Counted from the stretch's first letter, positions 39,666 to 52,235 are shown. The stretch: 64,000 nucleotides of DNA from Urechis unicinctus (GCA_034190875.2 CM067353.1:40208989-40272988); one strand, 5' to 3'. Notes: generated by a model from the sequence alone, not told the origin. Translations and numbers: made by a program.

Positions 39666-42494
39666 TAACAGTGTTTATGGGCAGGACGTTCGACCACTTG
39701 TGTTCCGATAGCACTGACATTATCGTGACGTAACCTGCAAATAAACCTCAAATACCACACGATAGATAGTATGTAGGGTTGAACGTAGCAATTTTTATAA
39801 CTACTTTACTCATAGTGTGTAAATCGCATCCCTACTTATGTAACGTGCAAGAGTTGTTTTGAAACTACATTGGCGTCATTAGTTACGGGCTTCATGTTCG
39901 ACTTTTAACCATTGTAAATGTAATCACTTGCGACAATATGGCTGTATTGAAGAGAACGATCCTTTTGCCGGATACAAATCGCATCGTTCTATTTGCAAAA
40001 CAATTGCACCGCTATAAGATTAAATGCAACAATATTGTGATGTTGTAAACTCAATGACAAATGTATCCAGGATGATAACCGAATTCCAGTCGCCAATGTA
40101 AATTTAATGTAAGCCAAAGTTTACATCCTATATATTGTAAGATATGAGCATGTGCAAATAGTCAGCTATCAAATAATCAAGATGCAGCGAGATTTTGCAT
40201 GGCGATTCTTATTTGGTGAATCAAAACGTCACACTTTCCTGATGTCACAAGATCACAAATCATCAATCATTTATCAATGCAAGCAGATGTGTAACTGTCG
40301 AATTTAGATGGCTTGTGATGAAATAAACCTTAAGTAATATAAGATTGGTGAGCTACTAAGCATAAGGCACAGTCATTACAGGTAACTAGATTTGTTCTAT
40401 AATCTGTCACAGATAACATGTAACTGAATCATTCACTGGTTAGAAACTCAAAATAGCGACTGAAGAATGTGTTTATATTACATAAATATGTGCATGTATG
40501 CATGATGCACGAGACATGTTAATAATGCCAAAGCTATCAATACAATATACGTTTCACATGGCAGTCTCACGCACAAACCGCTAAATGTTCTACTTGTCGC
40601 TTGTTCATCGCTAAATGAATGAGGTCTAAAACCGATACTCTTTCTTGCATTCATTCCCCAAAAGCAAACTTGTTATTAGGTGTATTTGATGCAAAATGCT
40701 ATTTTACACATGCAATAACTAAGGTAGGTATTCTTGGAACTAAACGTAATGGTTCCTTATCATGGAAGCATTTTTAATTCGATATGCAGAACATATAAAA
40801 ACTCAATTGTTCACATTTGCATTAGATATGAATTGCAATGCATCGTCATTGATATTGATTTAACTAATATTGATACGTGTGTTTAAACTGCCAAGGTTTC
40901 TAGAATTGAGAAATGAGCAAGTGAGCAAGACCTTCCGCCGGTACAAAAAAGGATTACAGGATCTGCGTGAACCGGTCTATCAGCAATCATAAACAGTACT
41001 AATCAACATGCTACTGTCAATGTAATATGATACATCGAAATAGTGAATGATTGATTAATTTACTGTTTACGTCCGTTCGTCTGTATCGATTTTGTGCTAT
41101 CGTCAGCAGAACGCTGCTGGATCGCATAGTTTCCCACGATATATCTTTGTAATAGCTTTGAGGGCAATCAAGCAGTAAGCATAGGTAACTCTAGCCGGCG
41201 TATATCACCCTTGGAAGTCTCTTACAGAGCATAAATGTGTCTCTTGAGGTGAATAGACTTGCCATTCTACATCATACTACACGAGCCATGATCAGGATAT
41301 AGGATAGTTGGCTTCGCTAGGCTGATCAGTTAAATGTCGTCCATTAAAAGTCTTACTTATATAAAAAAGCTGGTGCATTACTTCAATGATGAATCATAAG
41401 GCACAGACGTGAGCAACATTGGTCCAACAACACGAGCCATGTCAAACCAGTGCCTGAGCCTGCGAGTAACGACAATATCTAATTACCCACGCCCAAGTTG
41501 AGACAAATAAACAATTAAGTAATTAAGGTATAACAATTTTATATTACAAAAAGGTAATAAAGTGGTAATAATGAATATATCCAAACATATTTGTGGGGTT
41601 AAGATTACGTCGCAATACTGTAAGACTTAAGTGTTACATTACACAATTTAAAGCCAAGTATAAAGTGTGATATCAAGCATCAGTGAATATCCTGAACGGT
41701 TTTTTAGATAATGTTCAATGATCTTAGTCACACAGATCAACGTATTCATTATTTCTGTTTAACTAGTCTGAAAATAGCATAGTTTAGGGGCATTGCACAC
41801 TCCTAGAACAATGCTGATACCAGTCTGCTATCAGATCTGCCGTCACGGGAGAAGGCATGGCAAAGAGCTATCGGAATATTGTGAATTCAATGATATCAGT
41901 AGTGATCGTGACATCTTGACGTCTGCCTGTGACGTCAGTTCTGGAACGCATACATCGATGTTGTTTAGTTTTTCGTCATGGTTAAGCGTTGTGTCACGAA
42001 GTTTTGTGGCAATATAGTATAAAGTGAATCTAGTGTACAGGAGTGTATAGTGAAGAAGGCTGTCAGACCTCAATGGGAACAGTTTGTGATAGCGAAACCA
42101 GGCTAAAGTGAAAAGTCAATCACTACACTTCACAAACATGACATGTGTGTGGGCGAATTGCTCAAAAGAATCGTTCGCAAATGACAGTATTCGGAAGGCC
42201 ACGACCAGGTAGACCTTTCTATGCTAGGAAATAGATGAGGCTCGACCATGTCAGTATCAATATTAATTAGTAAAGGAAAGAAAAATATCCTATGCACTCC
42301 TTCTATTGTTATGATACTGGTGGTCCCCCGCAAATCTGGAGATGCTGAATACTTTTGAATGCAGTATTTAACAAGATATATCATGAATACTTCCTATAAA
42401 GGATTCCAAATAATGCTTGTTAGTGCCCACTTGATCCTAGCCTGTTCCCGCGGAAGATTCTGTGTTCGATCCCAAGATGAAAAAATCTGAATAG
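39666..42494. other. Unassigned DNA, no gene seen
   Basis: Largest frames are 74-84 codons, including 41793-42017 on the plus strand and an overlapping 76-codon minus frame. A perfect TGACGTCA palindrome lies at 41930-41937. No repeat block or microsatellite occurs. Confidence 0.45.
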
Positions 42495-42731
42495 CTTCCG
42501 TCACTCGGGTGGTCACGTTAGATCCAAAAGGAGATGCACTTGACCTGGTAGTTCAACACTACTTAGCGGTACCTTTGTGCCAGCACCTTGGTTATGCAGT
42601 CTGGTCTTGGCAATCGATTCGTACCAAATGGACACAGGCACTTGAGCCGAGCTACCCTAGCATTGCAATCAACCTCACCAACCGTCACTTAGTCACTTAC
42701 ATCCAATTATGTGAATCGTTCACCCAGCTAG
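42495..42731 (+). CDS. Possible internal exon, unknown product
   Basis: An open segment of 237 bases (79 codons' worth) uses a balanced codon set with many C-ending codons, unlike surrounding DNA. It ends at a good donor (CTAG followed by gtatat at 42732) and could begin after a weak acceptor (gaatag, ending 42494). Both ends would be phase 1. The product segment includes Leu-Asp-Pro-Lys-Gly-Asp and several Trp residues. A minus-strand frame at 42697-42888 overlaps its end. The protein is not recognised. Phase agreement with the later segments at 46.7, 51.1 and 52.2 kb is the only link between them. Confidence 0.2.
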
Positions 42732-45700
42732 GTATATATGAGATGGTCCAACATTCAATATAGTGGATATCTTTATTTGTCATCAGATTATTCAGGTAGT
42801 TGATAAACGTCTCTCCAAGGAAGCCGACGGTGGTGACCTCCCTCAGTGTGCGATCAGTCAACTTCCGAAGCACACAGACAAGTGTCAAATTGGGAAATAA
42901 AAGGCTCTAGTGTTATTGCAGCAAAGCGTAAATAATTTGCAAATGTACTTAAGTTATATTGTATGCATCTTGTACTATGGTAGTGTTTGAAGTGTGGTGA
43001 TATAAAGCTGGATACAGGTGATAAAAAGGGTGCGTTTCAGCTCTGCATATCCATTGTTGTATTCAACCTCACTGGTTCAGTCGGATGTTGTGATATCATG
43101 TATTGTAGTGTACCGTTTGACTGATTAATGCTATGGTACTTTCTAAATATTGCAAAGGTCTTTAATATACAAATATGAAACCGTCAATACATTAACATCT
43201 CATGAGAGATTTATGACCCTGATCCGTCACTTTGACCTGTATTGCTAAATCTTGGCCTCACGTCGATGATCGATGATGTTATTATCACAGCGAGAATATT
43301 TGTTGCTTGAGTAATACATATTGCCATTGAAGCAAGTCAAAACCTTTGCAGGCATTTTCTGAAACATGATGTTATTGTAACGTTGAGGTAGGCCGATGAA
43401 CTCGTTGTATTGCCATTAGAATAACGTCACCAACAAAATGAAAGGTTTGATTCAAGTACTGGTGCCTAGAGATAATGACTTTCATGTATTCTATGGAAGA
43501 TCATTCTCCATGATATTCTGCACTGTATATGTTTGTATCAAATTGTGCAGGCTCAAAAGGGAAACGGCAGTTTGATCGAGTTGTTTTCGAGTTGTTATTA
43601 GCGCATTGGTGCTGGTTTTATTAGGCTTAGTACATCTGGATTCTGGTTTCATATTTTATTGCAGGCAATCGAATAAAGTAACCTAAACTCTGTACGATTC
43701 ACACGTTCGTTCATATCAAGATGTCTTCCAAATCATCTTTCAAGTCAATCAAAGTTCATGAAGCAAAGTTTCAACGCACTTGCTAGACCCAATGGGTCAA
43801 TTCGTGCGAGGCACAATTACACTCTTAGTTATCCAAGTGCATATGAGAAAACCATTTACATTCAATTGACAATCGAAACTCAACTTTACTATTTCAATAT
43901 GCATTATAATAAATTCGTTTGTTCGGTTCAACGGGTAGGAGTATTTCCACGTCTCTCATTGCGATAGGCATTTAACATTTACATTTGGTGCACATAAATT
44001 AACTTCAATGAGATAATAACAACTCGATGATCGAGGATAATACATCCGCAAGATCGTATTCATGAGTTGAAGCGATGTTTCCTGCAGCCATGTATTATTT
44101 GCGTTATACATCCTTTGACATTTTAATTGCACTTGTGCGCACAGAATTGTGTACTCGACATTCGCGTATATTCACAAATAGCGCTTTTTTTGCTTTGTTC
44201 CACTTTTTTTCGGAATGCTATATATTCGGCAGAACGCAACTGAGCAAAAGTTATAGAGATCCTACATCAGTGCAGTAATTGCCTACACTTGATCTGCGTT
44301 CTTATCTCGTACTTTCTTGCCCATATACATAGCTGCAAGAGAGGATATAGTACAGAGTAACTTACTGTTGTCACAGCGAACGTATTGTCGCTGGGTTTAT
44401 GGACACTCAGCCGCACAAAGAGTCTGCAAACAACGCAAATGGTACAAAAGCAAGAAATGTAGTCAGTATGCGCAAGCAATCTTTAGCGATAAGTCTTAAC
44501 CGTACGTGCACAAGGTAAACTAAGATGATAAACACATCCCAAGCTCCGTCAGCCTGTTTTCTATGATATTAGAAGTGAATGTATTGATTGAAGCTTCTGT
44601 CGTCAGGGTGAGAATAATTATCTTTCTTATTTCATTTGAAGCGAGGTGAATATTGCGCCATGGCTTTATGTGGATATTGTAGCCACTACTAGACCGTCTG
44701 TTAAGAGTCCACGCTGCCCTGATTAATGCAATGGTTAGGTTATCATCATGTCTGGTAGCTCTGCGAATTGGTGACGTGCTTACACATTCACCTCGACGCA
44801 TTGCGATACAGCCTACTAAGTAAATTGGTTGCAGTCTCTGGGAGAAGCACATAAAACTTGTCAAACTCATCCACTCCTCCCAATTTTGTGATTATAGAAT
44901 ACTAGCCTTTTATACGAGGGGAGATTTCATGAGAATGCTTACATCTGCATATAATGACTTCCGTAGCCGTTTTCCCCTACCACAGTCATGCTGATGGCAG
45001 TTTGTCACGAAACTGTGCAGCAAAAGGGGAAAACACTACTTTTAGACACTATGAAATCATGTAAAACATTCGGGCAGTGTAATCATCTAGTGTTTGATAT
45101 ACAGCATCCATTATGCACCCAGTAGCTGAATTATGGTGTATCAGCTAAATAGCGGTTTGGTGTTTCGTTGAGGCAGTTTTGACTACTACAGCTCTGGAGA
45201 ATATTAGACAAGGAGAGTTTCAGATTGACACAAAGATACCATTACGTGGGTATTCATGTCGTTTAAAGCATATAAATGAGGCACAATATATACTTCTCGG
45301 GCTTGTCGTAAATGATAGTCGTGATGCTCAATGTTTCTATGTATACCTATTTATACACACTAGTTGGTGGTAAAATAATGTCAATATCTTGGCAATCATC
45401 CATTTCGCAACGTTGTATGTATTTGAGGTTTACCACCTACAATGTCCGTGTCTACTTAGCCTGAACATGTCTTTTATTTGTATCCACATAAATACACCAC
45501 ATGCAATTGGGTCCTGATCATAACTACGTAAATGTGTTAATAACTACTATTCATTAAAACGAAGGGGATGTTATAAAGGAATAAACTTGATGCTCACTGC
45601 TGTACCACAACTCTTTGGGAGCACACATACTTTTGAACGCGGACCGGACAGATGTCATGCCAGCAATTGATGTTGGTCAGCCTTGCTTATAAGGTGATTG

Positions 45701-46279
45701 ATGAAGCCAACTTACAATAATCTTATTTACAACAAATATATTTTAATCGCAATAATATTTTGGAATCATTGATCATAAACCACAGGTGCATGTTTGTGTT
45801 TGCAAAATGTTTGGTAATCTGATCTTATACTTAACGAGATACCTCTCGCATAATAAATGAGCATTGGATGGCCTCAGTGTCTTGGCTCATTCAACAATAT
45901 GTGGCAAAAATTTAGGACGTCGTAATGGTAATTTTGTATGTACTGCACTATACCTAGTTAGTCCGCGCTTGACAACACTGTGAAAGAAAGCAGCCTAATA
46001 GTTTCTATTGATACGTATATTAATCATCTGAATCCATGTCATGAGGTGCTCACTAAAGGGATATGCGAATGTGTCAGTGAATTTATTTAACACGATACCA
46101 CTCTGTCTAGAAATCTCTGGTGTAATTCATAAGCATGAAATTGTTCAGGGAAACAGTAACACTGGAGTTGTGGCATAAAAATGCTGATTACAGACATAAG
46201 TTTTGACATAATAGACTAACATCCAGCTCTTTGTCAAATTATGTCTTTCCGAACTAGATATCATTCAGGTATGATGTCA
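42732..46279. other. Unassigned DNA, no gene seen
   Basis: About 3.5 kb with no repeat block. A 116-codon minus frame (44520-44870) and a 63-codon minus frame (42697-42888) look mildly coding-like in composition but have no motif or convincing splice context. Confidence 0.4.
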
Positions 46280-47260
46280 TTATAAGATGGCTTCATTGTT
46301 TGAATGATATATACACTTTTGAAAAACAAATGGTTCGGTTACCTACCTTGCAATTGGCCTAGTTTTGTGGTAAAACCATCAATGATAGCGCATTGGCTAC
46401 TGATAAAACTAAAAGTGACAAAACTGTTTGGTCTTATTATATTTTTCGTGTTCAAATGTAAAAATTACATTCTGCACGATGGTATCATTTTGTAACTTTA
46501 AGGTAACAAATATCAATTCAGTATCATGGCTGGTGATTCAGTGAACTTCCTTTCTATTGGACAATTATCATGATGCGCTTGTAAGCTTTCAACCATCTCA
46601 ATAATCCTAAACAGACATCATGAATGGTCATAAATTATTATTTTTTTCGGACAATGGCAAATATCCCTTCAATGTCTTATATAAGTGTGGCTGATTGTGA
46701 GTTTATTGGGGATACAGCATCCAAGACCACCTTATCGGGTGGAAAAGGCTGCCTGGACGACATGTCCTTAAAAGCGCGGACAAGCCACGAGGCTAAACAT
46801 ATTTACAAAGGTAAGTATAGCGTGGTTGATAAATGATCCACGAAAGAAATTATTATACCAAATCTATGCCATGTATATCTATATATACGTTGACCGTGAT
46901 AAACCTAGTTCATTATATCCGTCTATATTCTTGGCTGTGTAGTTCGAATACTGGTAAAATGTGCAGCACCACAAAATGAATTTTGAACTGCCACAGTGAG
47001 ATCTTATATTTAATGCTAAGTGGTTAAAAGCCCATTGAAGAAAATCGCACGCGACTCCTTCAACTACCATTCCGTTCTTGAATTAATGACACTCTTAGCG
47101 GGCTTTTAGCTATCGAAATAATGCTGAATAAACATTTTATGTGGCATTAAATCGTATTAACCACCCTCTGCTCAAGGACAAATGAGCCCATTATGCTTCA
47201 CATAGGAGTGATTAAGTAGAATTAATTGGGTTTCAAGGGCTTTTGATAAGACGTGAACCT
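46280..47260 (+). repeat. Block U, copy 1, with an internal extra segment
   Basis: The left part (46280-46525) aligns with 53060-53245 and the right part (47060-47260) with 53325-53500 and more weakly with 57165-57245. Anchors are aagtgacaaaac near 46413, taaatcgtattaac near 47149 and agggcttttgataag near 47237. The central 46530-47045 has no counterpart in the 53 kb copy. Confidence 0.7.
46654..46810 (+). CDS. Possible exon with consensus donor, unknown product
   Basis: An ATG at 46654 in a good start context (A at -3, G at +4) opens a 52-codon segment that ends exactly at AAAG|gtaagtata, a near-perfect donor, in phase 1. Alternatively the exon is internal and begins after gatacag at 46717, also phase 1. 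The segment is richer in G and C than its flanks and includes Ser-Gly-Gly-Lys-Gly and Lys-Ala-Arg-Thr-Ser-His-Glu. It lies in the part of block U that is absent from the sister copy at 53.2 kb. No family is recognised. Confidence 0.25.
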
Positions 47261-47296
47261 GATAGCTCTGCCGATATGCCGCGATTAGTAGCACTT

Positions 47297-47297
47297 G

Positions 47298-47373
<76 letters not shown>

Positions 47374-47398
47374 TATATATATATATAGATATATAGAT

Positions 47399-47463
<65 letters not shown>

Positions 47464-47470
47464 ATATATG

Positions 47471-47546
<76 letters not shown>
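47297..47546. repeat. (TA)n array after block U
   Basis: About 250 bases of TA with GAGA-type interruptions. The sister U copy at 53.5 kb has no TA array at this place. Confidence 0.95.
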
Positions 47547-47548
<2 letters not shown>

Positions 47549-47895
47549 CATTATTTCTGCTATTTTAGATGAACTAAATCTGAATCTGTTTAAACTATGG
47601 CTTACAATATATGAACAAACCAGTGTCATTTTACGATGACATAAAAGGATTAAAATCATTCACTGTGATGCTAATGAGTATCAGTGCTTGTATTAAGTCT
47701 ATGCCTGCTTACAAATGTAACCAAATGACAAAGAATGACACTTGCGAACCAATATAATGTCCTTTAGTATAGTGGTTATCATATACATGGAAATTAATAA
47801 AATATCTCTCATATTCCTTTCTTTATGTTCGTAAATGTTTCCAGTGATCGATTTATATGGTAGATCCTGTAAGAGATGTTTATCGTACATTGCAT
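47547..47895. other. Unassigned spacer
   Basis: About 350 bases of AT-rich DNA with a 63-codon minus frame only. Nothing further is seen. Confidence 0.4.
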
Positions 47896-48643
47896 TATGT
47901 TGGGTTGTTCATGTTATGCATTGTAAACAAGGCAGCTATGTGTACACTCGAACGTATTAGTCGTCGCAATTCAATGAGGCGATAGGACACATCACCAAGA
48001 ATACACAATTGTCATAGAAACATGCGCAAATATTTGGATGTCTGATCACGCAGCAAAAGAAATTTAGTCCTAGCGTCGACTGGCCAAAATAAAATAAATA
48101 TTTTACTTTTATGATTTCATATTCTAAAATATATCGATTGCGCTTGACTATATCATAGCCCTGGAACATATACACATCTTGGAATTTTGTGTGTGATTAT
48201 CTTGCAGTCGGTATCAGCAAAAACTTAATAATTCGTTAATAAATAAAAATAATACTGCCAGTGTCATTTTCATGAAAGCGTGACTTCGAGAGCGAGCAAA
48301 CCAAGTAGAGTTTGTACGCAATTAGAAGCAATATTGTGTTGCTTAATTTCGATGATATTGACGAGATCAACACACTGCTATGTTGGGTTGTTCATGTTAT
48401 GCATTATAAACAAGGTAGATATGTGTACATTCGAACGTATTAGTCGTCGCAATTAAATGAGGCGATAGGACACATAACCAAGAATACACAATTGTCATAG
48501 CAACATGCGCAAATATTTGAATTTCGTGATCACGTAGCAAACGAAATTTAGTCTTAGCGTCGCTTGGCAAAAATAAAATAAATATTTTACTTTTATGATT
48601 TCATATTCTTAAAATATATCGATTGCACTTTACTATATCATAC
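47896..48643 (+). repeat. Tandem duplication, period about 483 bases
   Basis: Bases 47896-48158 recur at 48379-48643 with an estimated 90% or better identity, including tgttgggttgttcatgttat, attagtcgtcgcaatt and aaataaatattttactttta. The 220 bases between the two copies are present once. This is the best-preserved duplication in the window and so probably the youngest. No open frame spans it. Confidence 0.92.
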
Positions 48644-49279
48644 CAATATGCCTTGTTTACCATGAAAATATAACGATGGAGGAGTATTCCCTGCAATAAT
48701 TGACAGGAGTTACAACCGATGGTACGTATGTAAGTTACAAGGCTCTACCGCCCATATCCGCGAAATGTCAAATGTTATAAGCAGGCTCACAAGGAAGTTG
48801 TTGGGCAAAGTATTGTTAAGTCAAGCATTCTGCATTTCAATGAAATATCTGCATATCAATTTAGAAAAGCAATTATGACACTGAAAATTCATAAACTACG
48901 TGACATAGGACAGATATGAATGTCCAGGTATATATAAAGCATTTTATGACAAAAGTTCTCAGTAGGTAGTACTTTGGGTAAGTCGGAAGTCGCCATACAA
49001 GCGACTACTGAATGTGCATATCTTATGGTTTCATCTCCCACGGTGTTGAATACTTTGTTATTTGCTTGTTTGTGGCTGTAGAAGTCAAGGGTGTTGCAAT
49101 CTCTGAGAGGAATAACAACGGTAAAGGACAACGAGATATGTTATACAAAATATATGACACATAATACATTGACGTTTATGGACAACAGATCTGTGTTTCT
49201 AGAGTATGTTATGTAGTAATGTTTGTAAATCGAAGATGTTTTTCAACAAAGGGTCGATAGTTAATGTTGTAAAAGCCAC
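48644..49279. other. Unassigned spacer
   Basis: About 640 bases with an 80-codon minus frame (48889-49131) and no repeat match found. Confidence 0.4.
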
Positions 49280-49545
49280 AACTGCACCACAAATTAATTT
49301 GCCCCGAAGGTGATGTGCCTTGGTATAAACACTCAACAAATGACCCCAAGGGGAACAATTTGTCTGTTATGCTGGGTCTGTTCACGTTATCTAAGGATAA
49401 CGTTTAGAACTGTGTGTCGTATATATCAAATGATGATGCTGAATGTTTGACACAAAGTCACCAATATACAACGTTGATTTGATCGAAGCAGGTTATTGCA
49501 GTGCGCGTATAACTAGACAGGAGTCACTTGATACTACTGAGTTAC
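49280..49545 (+). repeat. Block W, copy 1
   Basis: Aligns in pieces with 54070-54340: gaaggtgatgtg near 49307, gtctgt...gctg near 49362, and tttgacacaaag...ccaat near 49446, in the same order and similar spacing. The end overlaps the start of block S. Confidence 0.6.
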
Positions 49546-50470
49546 TCGTATTTGCCCCTGTAAAAGGTCACCATCATCAAGTTGAGCCACTACCTTAAGA
49601 AAATAGGAATAGACATGGAATCAATTTATATTTGGCGGTTATTCATACCACTACGTATCATTTAGTCAGTGTCGTTTATTCTTAAAAACATCAAACGACT
49701 TATTTTAATTTTAGCAAACTTATATATTTTTTTCGAATTCGCCCCAGGTCGGCTCAAGATTGAGCTCTGGCTCAAAGAGGACTGACTTGGATTATTAGAA
49801 TGAATTTATGAATTCTTTCGTACCAAGGAATAAAAGGTACCGATAGATATGCATTTGATCGGATATGAAAACTTTTCGGCGCTATTTTGCGAAATGATGT
49901 AATTAATTATATTGACATAGATACCAGGTGGACAATTTATACGAATGGTACAGGTAGATATTATGGGTATATTGGCAGAATGTGCAAGCAGTTTTCAAAT
50001 TATAACTTCAATTTAATCACAAATTCCGATGTCAAGTGCGCTTTAGGACATCTTTATCATGCTGTAATGCATGTGCTGCGATTTATCTAATCTGAATGAT
50101 TGTAAAGTAAAGAAAAACAAAATAGCATTACGATAAGGAGCACAATGGGCTCGTTTATGAAGGTTTATGCAATCAATCTAATCAAAGTATTTTCTCAAAA
50201 AACAATCCAGTAGATGATGACACAGACATACCTTTGACAGCTCCTCATAATGATACCCCACCACATGGTAATTTGCTTGCAGATAAAGCTAAAACCCAAA
50301 ATTGAGTAAAGAGAAATACAACCAGTGTAATTATACAAATAAAACTACCTGTGTGAACCGGCCAAGTTACATACTATCAGTAACCCTTCTTTAGAGTTAC
50401 CAGTCCAACTATCAAGGGGAAATATCCGTATATGGCCATAGGTGCCAAATGGCTTTGATTAGAATCATCA
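49546..50470. other. Unassigned spacer
   Basis: A 67-codon plus frame at 49887-50090 is rich in Tyr, Asn and Ile and not convincing. No repeat or RNA gene was seen. Confidence 0.4.
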
Positions 50471-50564
50471 ACCATCCAACCATCCAGCCAACCAACCAAC
50501 CAACCAACCAACCAACCAACCAACCAACCAACCAACCAACCAACCAACCAACCAACCAACCAAC
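50471..50564. repeat. (CCAA)n microsatellite
   Basis: Nearly pure CCAA units from about 50488, preceded by CATCCAAC variants. It encodes Gln-Pro-Thr-Asn repeats on one strand and Gly-Trp-Leu-Val repeats on the other; these frames are artefacts of the repeat. Block X starts directly after it. Confidence 0.97.
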
Positions 50565-50660
50565 ATTTATTCAGATACCGATTCTTATTGAACAGCGTGG
50601 AGACCTGAGAGGAATCCTGCCGTCAACTATAAATGAGAACAAAGCCTAATTTATCATACC
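50565..50660 (+). repeat. Block X, copy 1
   Basis: About 95 bases aligning with 55030-55125; the anchor is gagacctgagaggaatc (50600 and 55064). The copy at 55 kb is not preceded by a CCAA array. Confidence 0.65.
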
Positions 50661-51062
50661 TGTTGTTGACGGATTTTGAATTTTGGAGCAGTACAATTCA
50701 GACAAAATAACCATTTAATCACAAAGACGCGAAAAGCGTGTTATTTGGATGGCACAAGCAATTTAGGTAACAATAAGACATCCTTGTCCTACCATATTGG
50801 TTAGTTATGCCACAGATGCATAAAGCTATGTGTGTTTAAAAGACTAAGTTATAGACCTTTTGTAACGACAATAAGAAGGGCAATCTGTATAGCGGGATGT
50901 TTTGTGTCAAGCATAAACGAACATCACTTATATAGCCAAGAGACACAGAAACATAGATGTGAGGTCTAAGATAAACAAGAAAACTCGAGGATTTATTTGC
51001 GTGACTGTGCTTATCCCAATCCTGTTGTTCTGTTATTCGCATGAAGCAAATATCATTTACAG
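50661..51062. other. Spacer before the 51 kb exon-like segment
   Basis: About 400 bases without a frame of note. It ends in an acceptor-like atcatttacag at 51062. Confidence 0.4.
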
Positions 51063-51335
51063 GTAATTATCCTAAGCCATCGCTGAAATTATCACCAAGT
51101 TCGTCGGTCCCGCGGGCTTCATATTCTAGCTCAGATAAACAGGGCAAAACGACAACAAATGATGAAAAGCGACATGGAATGAAACGGAAGAAGTCAACTT
51201 CAGATTCGTTTGTCTCATCGGCTATAATTCCCTGTCGAAATACAAAAGGCAAACAACGTTATGAAGGAACATGGAAGGGACTTGACATATGCACCACCTT
51301 CCTAGTAATCTACAACAGAATGCCAAAGTGTAGAA
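51063..51335 (+). CDS. Possible internal exon, Ser/Lys-rich segment
   Basis: The acceptor atcatttacag ends at 51062 and a donor gtacgt starts at 51336. The interval of 273 bases is a multiple of three, open in the phase-1 frame and free of stops. The encoded segment is rich in Ser, Thr and Lys, with a basic run Lys-Arg-Lys-Lys that could be a nuclear localisation signal. The minus strand is also open (51067-51252) with its own acceptor-like site, so the coding strand is uncertain. The segment lies outside all repeat blocks. No family is recognised; it may be a low-complexity linker of a larger protein. Confidence 0.25.
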
Positions 51336-51477
51336 GTACGTCCGTGAAATTGTTATTACAGCGTCTAGGATAGCGCAATCACTTTCACATTGTAGAGTCT
51401 CATTGACCAGGTTTATTGTGGTTTCAGTTCTATTAAAAAGATTATGGAAAGATGGTTATAATCGATATATCTCGCGG

Positions 51478-51518
51478 AAGAGGGGTGAGGGGTGGGGTTG
51501 GAGTGGGGGGGGGGGGAG
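51478..51518 (+). other. G-quadruplex-type G-rich tract
   Basis: Runs of four G at 51482-51485, 51489-51492 and 51494-51497 and a 12-G run at 51505-51516 are separated by loops of 3, 1 and 7 bases. This fits the standard G-quadruplex pattern with four-G runs. It is the only such tract noticed in the window. Confidence 0.7.
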
Positions 51519-52160
51519 TTAGTAGTGCCGACCCATTAGAGGAAGACCGCGACCAATTGGAGAGTTTTCTATGCGACGTTGAAATATCCACTTATATGGT
51601 GCATATTCATCGCACATCAGGGTACATATAAGCCACAGAAATGTTATTGCCATTATTCTACAGACTCCTTGTGGCGCATACAGCAGTGCTGTGCAAGAAT
51701 TCAATTTTATTTATCTACCATCTGGTCTTAAACCAATTCACTTAATGACATTTTTACTTTGGTATTCATTCTATCAATGGACACTGGGATCTTGTCACCC
51801 AGACAATACAGCCAAGCAGCATGTATTTCACAAATATCTTGCAGTAAATCAAATAGCGCTGGCAATCAGTTCAACAGTAATGGCGCAAACAACTGAAGCG
51901 AAGGTAATACAGAGGGTATGAAATAAAATGTGGGAAAGGGGGCAATGGGATTGCTGAGGGTTCATTGGACGCACGTCATCGAGATCAAGGCTAGATTTCG
52001 GCGCACATTTATTATTCCAGTCGGTGATTGCTGACCTCAGTGGGGTTGCACGACATAGTCATTTGGTATTAACGTAGTGTTGCTATATAGCAATAAATAT
52101 TGTTTCCAGCGGAAATACCTCAGATTACTTAATAACGCTCATTCGATTATAATTTTGCAG
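51519..52160. other. Spacer between exon-like segments
   Basis: A 76-codon plus frame at 51691-51921 contains a donor-like AAG|gtaata (51904), but in phase 0, which does not fit the following segment. The remainder shows nothing. Confidence 0.4.
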
Positions 52161-52235
52161 GGTGCTTTAGTTCAAGAGGACATGAGCCTCCGTCACCTAT
52201 GGTTTTTGTCACGTGCACTATGTCGACTTTGAAAG
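52161..52235 (+). CDS. Possible short internal exon, unknown product
   Basis: A 75-base segment is bounded by the acceptor gattataattttgcag and the donor gaaag|gtaagtac, the best acceptor-donor pair I found in the window. It is open in only one of the three plus-strand frames, the one expected if the preceding intron is phase 1, and it leaves in phase 1. The product includes Arg-Gly-His-Glu-Pro-Pro-Ser-Pro. It could follow the segments at 51063-51335 or 46654-46810, both of which end in phase 1. No continuation downstream was found and no family recognised. Confidence 0.28.

Noticed and set aside
42440-42480. tRNA-like phrase (gtgttcgatccc)
   Set aside because: The would-be T stem does not pair and no acceptor or anticodon stem can be built around it.
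50377-50649. Gly-Trp-Leu-Val and Gln-Pro-Thr-Asn repeat peptides
   Set aside because: They are produced by the CCAA microsatellite on either strand, with no sign of a gene around it.
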